From NCBI RefSeq assembly GCF_002005145.1, contig NZ_CP019698.1:1550001-1614000 (forward strand): a stretch of DNA of 64,000 bases, read 5' to 3'. Both the position numbers and the translations under genes were made by a program. Below the pieces are notes generated by a model. That model was not told the DNA's origin, made no database searches, and saw only the letters and a list, made by a program, of their open reading frames with translations. Source of the stretch: Desulforamulus ferrireducens (GTDB taxonomy: Bacteria > Bacillota > Desulfotomaculia > Desulfotomaculales > Desulfotomaculaceae). Below, one piece after another: positions 55,687 to 64,000 of the stretch; position 1 is the stretch's first letter; each line of letters opens with the position of its first letter.

Positions 55687-56178
55687 TTAATTATCGGTGA
55701 CTGCGGTTTTCAATTTCTTGATTACTTCTAATATGCCATCCGGAGTCATTTGACCGTGAACTTCTTCATCGGCAACCACTACCGGAGCCAAGCCGCAGGC
55801 GCCTAGGCAGGAGACCGTTTCAAGAGTGAACATTAGGTCATCGGAGGTGGGTTTGTCTGCTGTTAAGCCTAATTCTTTACGAACAGCCATCATGATTGGC
55901 TCAGAACCCCGTACGTGACAAGCTGTTCCGTCGCAAACACGAATGATATATTTGCCCTTAGGAATTAGAGAAAACTGGGAATAGAATGTTGCTACACCTA
56001 AAACAGTGGCAGGAGAAATTCCGATAGCTGTGGCTATGTAAGTTAGCACTTCTTTAGGTAGATAGCCATAAACAGCCTGTGTTTCTTGCAATATTGCGAT
56101 CAGGTGCGAAACTTTGGCTTCATGCGATTCAATAATCTGTTGTACTTGTAAAAACTTTATCTCTTTATTTTCCATCAT
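55687..56178 (-). CDS. hydC: Hydrogenase subunit, NuoE-like (operon 2)
   Basis: 163-residue [2Fe-2S] thioredoxin-fold protein. Cysteines in VCDGTACHVRG and SCLGACGLAP bind the cluster; GVATFYSQFSLIPKG is the NuoE core. Adjacent ATGs at 56178 and 56175 follow AAAGGGGGG; the second has the better spacing (6 bases). First gene of hydCBA operon 2, 12 bp before hydB2. Confidence 0.93.
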   Translation of the reverse strand: MMENKEIKFLQVQQIIESHEAKVSHLIAILQETQAVYGYLPKEVLTYIATAIGISPATVLGVATFYSQFSLIPKGKYIIRVCDGTACHVRGSEPIMMAVRKELGLTADKPTSDDLMFTLETVSCLGACGLAPVVVADEEVHGQMTPDGILEVIKKLKTAVTDN

Positions 56179-56551
56179 AAACCCCCCTTTGGTGTAAAAA
56201 GCCCAACTTATACTGTTTTACTTTTTATGAGGAACTCATGAATCACCTCTTTCTATGGAATAAATTTTGTGCAATAGCTTAGTTTGGCGTATTTTTATTT
56301 ATATAACTATGCTATTGATATAGCGAAAAAACTTTGATATATCTAGCAAATGCATTAGTAAATTATGTACAAATGATTAGACAACTAATTAAAAACCAAA
56401 ATACGCCTTTAGTAAATGACACAAACGGATTATAATGTCAATAGAAGAAGAAATTTGGAGTAAATAGGAGATAAATTAGTGTAAATAACTATCGTTGCCG
56501 AAATTGTTTTTAAAGGTTAAACATTCTGAATATATTATAGGCTTGTAAATA
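56179..56551. other. Divergent regulatory gap between hydC2 and the nadE region
   Basis: About 370 bp, AT-rich, no gene. It must hold the promoter of hydrogenase operon 2 (minus strand), which I could not fix with confidence. On the plus strand a weak promoter, TTTAGT (56408-56413), 17 bp, TATAAT (56431-56436), could serve nadE. No known redox-regulator palindrome was seen. Confidence 0.4.
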
Positions 56552-56788
56552 TTGGATTGTCAATTAAAGTTTAAGAAAACTCGCAATAAACGTACAAAAT
56601 ATTGTACAAATAGAGATAATAGTATAACTATAGAAACTAGCGTAAACAGTGAAACAAATCAGACAATAGTGAAAATTAAATCTATTAAATTTATTGAATA
56701 TCTTTCATTTGTGAAGTTTTTCTCCATATTGCTTTTGGTTTGCACGTTATACGCAGTATATGATATGATGATTTTATCAATGGCCTAA
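56552..56788 (+). CDS. Possible small membrane protein
   Basis: A 78-codon frame from a TTG. The N-terminal half is Lys/Asn/Thr-rich, and a hydrophobic C-terminal segment (SFVKFFSILLLVCTLYAVYDMM) could span the membrane. No clear ribosome site precedes it and no family is recognised, so it may be a chance frame in AT-rich DNA. It ends 6 bp before nadE, which is compatible with a shared transcript. Confidence 0.3.
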   Translation: MDCQLKFKKTRNKRTKYCTNRDNSITIETSVNSETNQTIVKIKSIKFIEYLSFVKFFSILLLVCTLYAVYDMMILSMA

Positions 56789-56794
56789 GGGGGC

Positions 56795-57532
56795 TTGTCC
56801 AACGACATGAAGGATATTGCAGATAAACTAACTCGCTGGATTAAGGAAGAGGTTGAAAAGGCCGGTGCTAAGGGGGCCGTAGTGGGATTAAGCGGAGGGA
56901 TTGATTCTGCTTGTGTTGCTGCTTTATGTAAGAGGGCTTTTCCAGATTCAGTCCTGGGTGTGATTTTACCCTGTTATAGTAATCCACAGGACGCTATCCA
57001 TGGTAGACTGGTTGCCGAGACCTTCTCCATACCTTATGAGGAAATTGTATTGGATGAACCCTTCGACTGGTTTGTTCATCGTTTTACAGGTCAAGACTAT
57101 GATGTGACCAGTTGTGAGCTAACAATTGCCAACATCAAACCCAGATTAAGAATGATTACCTTATATTATTTTGCGGCTAAACATAATTATTTAGTTGTAG
57201 GCACGGAAAACAAAGCAGAACGTGTGGTTGGTCACTATACCAAATATGGAGATGGTGGGGTAGATATAAAGCCCTTGGCTAACTTATTAAAGTTTCAAGT
57301 AAAAGAATTGGCTAAGGAATTAGGAGTTCCCCAGTGCATTATTGATAAAGCACCCAGTGCCGGGTTGTGGTTTGGTCATTGTGATGAACAGGAAATGGGT
57401 TTCACTTACAAAGACTTAGATAGGTATATTATGAATGGTGATGTACCAGAACCTGTTAAGAAAGCCATACAAGATTTGGAAAGGAAAAGAGCGCATAAGA
57501 GGCATATGCCACCTATTCCCCCGGAATTTTAA
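56795..57532 (+). CDS. nadE: NH3-dependent NAD+ synthetase
   Basis: A 245-residue enzyme making NAD+ from deamido-NAD+, ATP and ammonia. The PP-loop GLSGGIDSAC is at residues 31-40; GTENKAERVVGHYTKYGDGGVDIKPLANLLKFQVKELAKELG is the family core (residues about 146-187). There is no N-terminal glutaminase domain, so ammonia is the donor. The TTG at 56795 is very close to AAGGGGG; ATG at 56807 is the alternative and would remove four residues. It lies next to NAD-dependent hydrogenases, though on the other strand. Confidence 0.93.
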   Translation: MSNDMKDIADKLTRWIKEEVEKAGAKGAVVGLSGGIDSACVAALCKRAFPDSVLGVILPCYSNPQDAIHGRLVAETFSIPYEEIVLDEPFDWFVHRFTGQDYDVTSCELTIANIKPRLRMITLYYFAAKHNYLVVGTENKAERVVGHYTKYGDGGVDIKPLANLLKFQVKELAKELGVPQCIIDKAPSAGLWFGHCDEQEMGFTYKDLDRYIMNGDVPEPVKKAIQDLERKRAHKRHMPPIPPEF

Positions 57533-57553
57533 TTATTATATTATTTTAAAATA

Positions 57554-57597
57554 AAGCTAGGTTATACTCAGTCCGCTGGGTAAAACCAAGCTTTTTT
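57554..57597 (+). terminator. Terminator after nadE
   Basis: AAGCTAGGTT and AACCAAGCTT (one mismatch) plus an inner ACTCAG/CTGGGT stem, followed by TTTTTT. It lies 20 bp after the nadE stop. Confidence 0.8.
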
Positions 57598-57629
57598 AAA
57601 GTTCTTATATTATAGAAAGAAGGTTGTTT

Positions 57630-58361
57630 ATGTCCGGTCATTCCAAATGGGCTACAATTAAACGAAAAAAGGCCAAAAATGATTCCCAGAGAGGAAAACT
57701 TTTCACTAGACTGTCGAAGGAAATCATTATTGCTGCCAGGAATGGCGGTGCTGACCCTGCTGGCAATATGCGACTGAAAAGTGCCATCGAAAAGGCCAAG
57801 GCAGCCAATATACCCAATGAAAATATTCAACGGGCCATCCAAAAAGGTATTGGCGGTGGTGAAGGAGCAAATTTTGAGGAGTTTAGCTATGAGGGATATG
57901 GTCCAGGCGGAGTAGCCATCTTACTGGATGTAGCTACCGATAATAGGAACCGTACAGCCGGAGAGGTTCGCCACATTTTATCCAAACACGGCGGTAACCT
58001 GGGTGAAACAGGTTGCGTCAGTTGGATGTTTAAGAAACAGGGTATTATTATTATTGACAGAACCGAAACCAAGCTTAATGAAGATGAAATTATGCTGGCC
58101 GCTTTAGAAGCCGGTGCAGAAGATGTAAAGGTTGAAGATGATAGTTTTGAAATTATCACCGCACCGGAGAACCTGACGGCGGTGGAGTCATCCCTGACTG
58201 AACAGGGTATTCCGGTTGCCGAGGCTGAAATAACTATGATTCCGCAAACCACGATCAAACTTCAGGGTGAAGAGGCGGAAAAAATGGTAAAGCTGATCGA
58301 AATGTTAGAAGATAATGATGATGTGCAGGCAGTCTATACTAATTTTGAGCAAGAAGAATAG
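57630..58361 (+). CDS. yebC: YebC/PmpR family protein
   Basis: A 243-residue protein with the canonical start MSGHSKWATIKRKKAKND, then GRGGE-type IAARNGGADPAGNMRLKSAIEKAKAANIPNENIQRAIQKG, and an acidic C-terminal domain. The family was described as DNA-binding transcription regulators; more recent work on relatives (TACO1, YebC) supports a role in translation of proline stretches. The ATG at 57630 with AGAAGG upstream matches the family start; the TTG at 57624 is too long. Conserved neighbour of ruvCAB. Confidence 0.95.
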   Translation: MSGHSKWATIKRKKAKNDSQRGKLFTRLSKEIIIAARNGGADPAGNMRLKSAIEKAKAANIPNENIQRAIQKGIGGGEGANFEEFSYEGYGPGGVAILLDVATDNRNRTAGEVRHILSKHGGNLGETGCVSWMFKKQGIIIIDRTETKLNEDEIMLAALEAGAEDVKVEDDSFEIITAPENLTAVESSLTEQGIPVAEAEITMIPQTTIKLQGEEAEKMVKLIEMLEDNDDVQAVYTNFEQEE

Positions 58362-58372
58362 ATGCTTATTTT

Positions 58373-58400
58373 GCCGGGTAAATCCCGGCTTTTGTATTTT
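58373..58400 (+). terminator. Terminator after yebC
   Basis: GCCGGG (58373-58378) pairs with CCCGGC (58384-58389), loop TAAAT, then TTTTGTATTTTT. Confidence 0.8.
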
Positions 58401-58446
58401 TGGCATGAAGCATGGTTATACTAATTGGTTAAAAGGAGTGATTAGT

Positions 58447-59058
58447 ATGACTTGCAACATGTCTGGACCAGTTAGGGCAATGCTGGCAGTACTGGTAGTG
58501 TTATTGCTATTTGCTGGTTTATATTTTCTTAACAACAATGAATTACTGGATAATTTCACTATACAACAGGTATTAGCCCAACCGGCAGCTCAATTGCAAG
58601 AGATGGTTATCAGAGAGGAAAAGGTACATATCTGTGGTGATGTACAAGAGGTGGCCAGAAGAACGGTGGGTTCCCTCAACATTAAAACTGAACAGGAATT
58701 AAAAGAGTACTATGAGGCTAAGGGATTTGCTGTGGTAAGATTGGAAAATACTTTTTTAGCCCAGACCAAGGTCAATGACTTTTGTAATTACCACAACTCC
58801 TTTCGGCATCTGGGCATACATAACAGTAAGTTAGCCATCTTTCAAGGCCCCCTTGGTTACAATCAAAAATTAATTAGTTTAGAAGAAAACATTGATGTTA
58901 ACACATTACATCCAGGTCTACAGGTAAAGCTACAACAAGCCATGGATTTTTTTCAAATGACCCCGGAAACACAAGCTATGTTAAGATATGAGTTGGAGTT
59001 TGCCAATGAAGATGGCTTGTATGCCGCCTTAGAGAATTTAGATGAACTGCAGGAATGA
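58447..59058 (+). CDS. BofC-like protein
   Basis: A 203-residue protein with an N-terminal membrane anchor (AMLAVLVVLLLFAGLYFL, about residues 11-28) and an extracytoplasmic part. Residues 58-110 (KVHICGDVQEVARRTVG, later YYEAKGFAVV) and the following segment (HLGIHNSKLAIFQGPLGYNQKLI) resemble the BofC fold, which in Bacillus checks sigma-K activation in sporulation. Gene order yebC, bofC-like, ruv, queA, tgt is the same as in Bacillus, which strengthens the call. AAAAGGAG precedes the ATG at 58447; the frame extends to 58315 inside yebC without a supported start. Confidence 0.62.
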   Translation: MTCNMSGPVRAMLAVLVVLLLFAGLYFLNNNELLDNFTIQQVLAQPAAQLQEMVIREEKVHICGDVQEVARRTVGSLNIKTEQELKEYYEAKGFAVVRLENTFLAQTKVNDFCNYHNSFRHLGIHNSKLAIFQGPLGYNQKLISLEENIDVNTLHPGLQVKLQQAMDFFQMTPETQAMLRYELEFANEDGLYAALENLDELQE

Positions 59059-59133
59059 CACTACCAAATATTATGCCAAGAGAACAGCAGTTTGTAGTAT
59101 AATATTCCCAGTAACATAAACTGGGGGCTAAAA

Positions 59134-59625
59134 ATGATCATACTAGGAATTGACCCTGGTACTGCCATCACAGGCTTTGGTGTGGTAGAAGCCAGGGGTA
59201 ACAGTTATAAACCCATCACTTATCATTGTCTCAGGACAGGTCCGGAGTTGCCCTTGGCTTCTCGTCTCAAGCATCTTTACCAGGGGATTAGCGATATCAT
59301 TACCCAATATAAACCTGATTGTATGGCAGTGGAGGAATTGTTTTTTAATAAAAACGCTCGAACGGCACTGGCTGTAGGTCATGCCCGGGGTATTGCCCTG
59401 CTAGCCGGCGCGAACGCTGGTTTACCTGTGGCAGAATATACGCCATTACAGGTTAAACAAGCAGTAACGGGCTATGGTAAAGCTGATAAACAACAGGTTC
59501 AATTTATGGTTAAGACCTTGTTAGGACTGCAAGAAATTCCTAAACCAGATGATGTGGCTGATGCTTTGGCAATTGCTATTTGCCACGCCCACTGGAGTTC
59601 ATCACTGGGAGGTAGATTAAAGTGA
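59134..59625 (+). CDS. ruvC: Holliday junction resolvase RuvC
   Basis: A 163-residue RNase H-fold endonuclease that cuts Holliday junctions. Catalytic acids: Asp7 (LGIDPGTAITGFG), Glu67 or 68 (AVEELFF) and the C-terminal Asp pair (PDDVADALAIAICHAH). It starts ruvCAB and overlaps ruvA by 4 bp. Confidence 0.96.
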   Translation: MIILGIDPGTAITGFGVVEARGNSYKPITYHCLRTGPELPLASRLKHLYQGISDIITQYKPDCMAVEELFFNKNARTALAVGHARGIALLAGANAGLPVAEYTPLQVKQAVTGYGKADKQQVQFMVKTLLGLQEIPKPDDVADALAIAICHAHWSSSLGGRLK

Positions 59626-60218
59626 TTGCCTATATTAAAGGAAGCTTAGCCACAGCAGGTGCCGGCTGGGCCATTATCGAAACCCATGGAATAGGTTATC
59701 ATCTGCAAATTCCCCTGACAACTCCCATGCCCGGTAGAGGTCAGGAGATTAAACTGCACACCTATATGGCTGTAAGGGAAGACGGTATTCAATTATATGG
59801 TTTTGCCGCAGAGGAACAACGGGACTGTTTTTTAGCTTTGCTGGACGTGGCGGGGGTTGGTCCCAAGGTTGCTTTGGCAGTCCTTTCTACTTTATCCCCC
59901 AATCAACTTAGGGGTGTAATTATTGACAATGACGTTAACCAACTGGTGAAAGTACCAGGGGTAGGTAAAAAAACGGCCCAGAGAATTATCTTAGAATTAA
60001 AGGATAAGTTAAAGGCTTCCCTCGCTGGACCAGTGGATTATGTACCAGAAGTACCAACCCAGGGAGCAATTGGCGATGCTCTGGCAGCCTTGGTGGCACT
60101 GGGTTATTCCCCAAGTGAGGCTAGGGAGGCTGTCACTAAGGCACAGTCTAAAGATGCTCAGCAAGACGTCTCTGCTTTAATTAAATTGGCTCTCAAAGAA
60201 TTGACCCCACTTAAATAA
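59622..60218 (+). CDS. ruvA: Holliday junction branch migration protein RuvA
   Basis: A 198-residue DNA-binding subunit. OB domain ([13 protein letters not shown]...[15 protein letters not shown]), two helix-hairpin-helix motifs ([17 protein letters not shown] and [22 protein letters not shown]) and a C-terminal RuvB-contact domain ([16 protein letters not shown]). GTG start with GGGAGG upstream, coupled to ruvC. Confidence 0.96.
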   Translation: MIAYIKGSLATAGAGWAIIETHGIGYHLQIPLTTPMPGRGQEIKLHTYMAVREDGIQLYGFAAEEQRDCFLALLDVAGVGPKVALAVLSTLSPNQLRGVIIDNDVNQLVKVPGVGKKTAQRIILELKDKLKASLAGPVDYVPEVPTQGAIGDALAALVALGYSPSEAREAVTKAQSKDAQQDVSALIKLALKELTPLK

Positions 60219-60231
60219 ACGGGAGGTTGTC

Positions 60232-61266
60232 ATGACCGAAAGACTGGTATCGGCTGTCATACAAAACGAAGATAACGACTTGGAAACCAGCCTGCGTCCC
60301 CAAAAGTTAAAAGAGTATATTGGTCAACATAAGGCTAAGGAAACCATTGCCATTTTTATTGAAGCAGCCAGGAGAAGGGGGGAGCCTTTGGACCATGTGC
60401 TGCTTTTTGGACCACCAGGCTTGGGTAAAACCACCCTTAGTAATATTATTGCCAACGAAATGGGAGTAAACATTCGTACCACATCAGGACCAGCCATTGA
60501 ACGCCAAGGTGATTTAGCAGCCATCCTCACTAACCTTAATGCGGGAGATGTCTTGTTTATTGATGAAATACATCGACTAAGCAGGGCAGTGGAGGAAATT
60601 TTGTATCCTGCCATGGAGGATTTTGCACTGGATATTGTGTTAGGGAAGGGTCCCGGCGCTCGCTCCATTCGCCTTGATTTGCCTAAGTTTACCTTGATTG
60701 GTGCCACCACCAGGGCTGGTATGTTGGCCTCACCTCTGCGGGATCGCTTTGGCATTATCAGCCGCTTGGAGTATTACCAACCGGAAGATTTAACCAAGAT
60801 TATTTTACGGGCAGCCAGTATTTTAAACGTGCCCATTGATTTGTCCGGAGCAGAGGAAATAGCCCGGCGTTCCCGGGGTACTCCCAGAATAGCTAACCGA
60901 TTGCTTAAACGTGTACGAGACTTTGCCCAGGTGCGGGCCCAGGGAGAGATTACAGCGGATGTAGCAGCCAGGGCTTTGGCCTTCTTTGAGGTTGATCCCT
61001 TAGGTTTGGATCATTCTGACCGCACGCTGCTCCTGGCTGTGATAGAAAAGTTTAATGGTGGACCGGTGGGCTTAGATACCATAGCCGCTGCCATCAGTGA
61101 AGAAACGGAAACAGTGGAAGATGTTATAGAACCCTTTTTAATGCAAATGGGTTTTCTCAGTAGAACGCCCAGAGGCCGAGTAGTTACACCCGCGGCCTAC
61201 AGACATTTAGGGATTCCATTGAATAAGGAAGACACTGCTCAACCGGAGCAAAGAACCTTGTTTTAA
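60232..61266 (+). CDS. ruvB: Holliday junction branch migration ATPase RuvB
   Basis: A 344-residue AAA+ motor. [13 protein letters not shown], Walker [10 protein letters not shown], Walker B FIDEIHRL, sensor GATTRAG and arginine-finger region SPLRDRFG are all present, with the C-terminal winged helix ([11 protein letters not shown]...[10 protein letters not shown]). CGGGAGG precedes the ATG. It drives branch migration with RuvA. Confidence 0.97.
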   Translation: MTERLVSAVIQNEDNDLETSLRPQKLKEYIGQHKAKETIAIFIEAARRRGEPLDHVLLFGPPGLGKTTLSNIIANEMGVNIRTTSGPAIERQGDLAAILTNLNAGDVLFIDEIHRLSRAVEEILYPAMEDFALDIVLGKGPGARSIRLDLPKFTLIGATTRAGMLASPLRDRFGIISRLEYYQPEDLTKIILRAASILNVPIDLSGAEEIARRSRGTPRIANRLLKRVRDFAQVRAQGEITADVAARALAFFEVDPLGLDHSDRTLLLAVIEKFNGGPVGLDTIAAAISEETETVEDVIEPFLMQMGFLSRTPRGRVVTPAAYRHLGIPLNKEDTAQPEQRTLF

Positions 61267-61319
61267 CGAGCTGTAACCAGGATATAATTAAATTAATAAT
61301 TAAAGGAATGTCAGCAAAA

Positions 61320-61871
61320 ATGGAAAGAATACTATTACACACCTGTTGTGGTCCCTGTTCAATTTACCCGCTGGCTAGCCTGCGCGAGAAGGGTTTTGAA
61401 GTAATGGGGTTGTTTTATAATCCCAATATTCACCCCTATACAGAATTTAAAAAAAGAAGGGATCAGTTAGAAGACTATGCCAGGCAGCAGAACTGGCATG
61501 TTATTTTTGATGACGAATATCGCCTGGAGGAATATCTCCAGGAGGTGGTACACCGGGAAGCCCGACGCTGCCAGCTGTGTTATCACATGCGCCTGAAGAG
61601 AGCCGCCCAAGTGGCGAAAAAAGGGAACTTTGCTGCTTTTACCACCACCCTGTTGGTCAGCCCCTTTCAGAATCACAATTTAATTAAAGAGATAGGTGAA
61701 AATCTGGCAGAACAGTACGGAGTACCTTTCTATTACGAGGATTTTCGCCCGGGCTTTAAAGAAGCAACAGCCAAGTCAAAGGAATTGGCCATGTATCGTC
61801 AGCAGTATTGCGGTTGTATTTATAGTGAAAGGGATCGGTATTACCGACAGTCTAAAAAAACTCCTAAGTAA
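61320..61871 (+). CDS. queH: Epoxyqueuosine reductase QueH
   Basis: A 183-residue enzyme performing the last step of queuosine synthesis in tRNA. Paired cysteines LLHTCCGPCSIYPL near the N-terminus, CQLCYHMRL in the middle and YCGCIYSERDRY at the C-terminus bind the iron-sulfur and adjacent metal site. FTTTLLVSPFQNHNLIKEIG is a family block. ATG at 61320 lies 11 bases after AAAGGA; the ATG at 61308 directly abuts it. Placed right before queA and tgt, giving three of the queuosine genes together. Confidence 0.93.
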   Translation: MERILLHTCCGPCSIYPLASLREKGFEVMGLFYNPNIHPYTEFKKRRDQLEDYARQQNWHVIFDDEYRLEEYLQEVVHREARRCQLCYHMRLKRAAQVAKKGNFAAFTTTLLVSPFQNHNLIKEIGENLAEQYGVPFYYEDFRPGFKEATAKSKELAMYRQQYCGCIYSERDRYYRQSKKTPK

Positions 61872-61886
61872 CAGGGAGGGATAAAT

Positions 61887-62111
61887 ATGACACCTTTGGC
61901 ATCCATGGCTAAGTTACTTATCATGTTTGGGATTTTTATGGTGGTCATCGGGGCACTAATGTTACTAGCGGGTAAGATACCTGGCTTGGGGAAATTGCCA
62001 GGAGACATCTATGTTCAGAAGGGTAACTTTACATTTTACTTTCCCGTAGTGACTTCCATAATTTTGAGCATTCTTCTTACCCTGGTGTTGAGTTTTGTAT
62101 TTAGACGCTAA
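61887..62111 (+). CDS. DUF2905 family membrane protein
   Basis: A 74-residue protein with two transmembrane helices and the DUF2905 core GKIPGLGKLPGDIYVQKGNFTFYFP between them. Function unknown. It is common next to ruvB/queA in Firmicutes. GGGAGGGA precedes the ATG; 15 bp after queH. Confidence 0.88.
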   Translation: MTPLASMAKLLIMFGIFMVVIGALMLLAGKIPGLGKLPGDIYVQKGNFTFYFPVVTSIILSILLTLVLSFVFRR

Positions 62112-62253
62112 GTAAAAAATGGTAATTGCTAGCAGGAAATGGTCAGATATTGTCGAATCAATTTTGAGTTGACCTTGCCAGTATGTGGTTATATAATAGG
62201 AAAGATTTTGCAATACTATCCACAATGTTGAAATATTAAAGGAGAGCCACATT

Positions 62254-64000
<1,747 letters not shown>

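Noticed and set aside
56552-56788. Small membrane protein upstream of nadE treated as a firm gene
   Set aside because: No ribosome site and no family; kept only as a low-confidence feature.

Overview
The window looks like a chromosomal segment of a spore-forming, anaerobic Firmicute of the Desulfotomaculum/Desulforamulus type (Peptococcaceae). The evidence is sporulation genes (yunB, a bofC-like gene), a Bacillus/Clostridium-style ruvCAB-queA-tgt block, two trimeric [FeFe] hydrogenase operons, a CBS-domain family II pyrophosphatase, many strong AGGAGG-type ribosome binding sites with TTG starts, and a 16S rRNA with an enlarged V1 helix. The genus is an inference from gene content; no species is claimed.

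Layout. 1-8017: DNA repair and housekeeping genes (polX, cut by the left edge; 3-methyladenine glycosylase; a NIF3-like protein; a U32 peptidase; mutS2). 8018-18370: an oxygen-related group, with cydABDC (cytochrome bd and its assembly exporter) behind a promoter carrying a perfect 25-bp operator-like palindrome, then an EVE protein, a carotenoid oxygenase, a secreted glucosaminidase and a Cu,Zn superoxide dismutase. 18376-22063: an ECF sigma factor, anti-sigma factor and ABC exporter. 22128-24080: a lysine riboswitch in front of an NhaC-family carrier. 24171-29760: an EamA exporter, penicillin-binding protein 1A, tyrS and yunB. 29894-35980: one rRNA operon (16S-23S-5S, no tRNAs). 36072-42839: a Usp-like protein divergent from a complete mrpABCDEFG Na+/H+ antiporter operon. 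42862-46460: CBS-pyrophosphatase, a repeat-rich gap, a hypothetical gene and a cysteine-cluster protein. 46463-56178: two tandem hydCBA hydrogenase operons on the minus strand, separated by two small genes. 56552-64000: nadE, yebC, a bofC-like gene, ruvCAB, queH, a DUF2905 gene, queA and tgt (cut by the right edge).

The most unusual feature is in the rRNA operon. Arms of exactly five 7-nt units (NNTTCGA, usually capped by TTCTCGA) occur as inverted pairs in the 16S V1 helix and around a 23S intervening sequence that encodes a four-helix-bundle protein. Further copies lie in the 16S-23S spacer and right after 23S. A second 7-nt-period family built on NNNGGCC lies between 23S and 5S and flanks a gap at 44.6-44.8 kb. 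Together these suggest a modular heptad-repeat element that has colonised rRNA genes, possibly linked to the intervening-sequence protein.

The gene sets fit an H2-metabolising anaerobe that also tolerates oxygen: hydrogenases exchange electrons between NAD(H), ferredoxin and H2, Mrp handles Na+/H+ balance, and cytochrome bd with superoxide dismutase deals with oxygen. All functional calls come from reading motifs and gene order; no database search was run.
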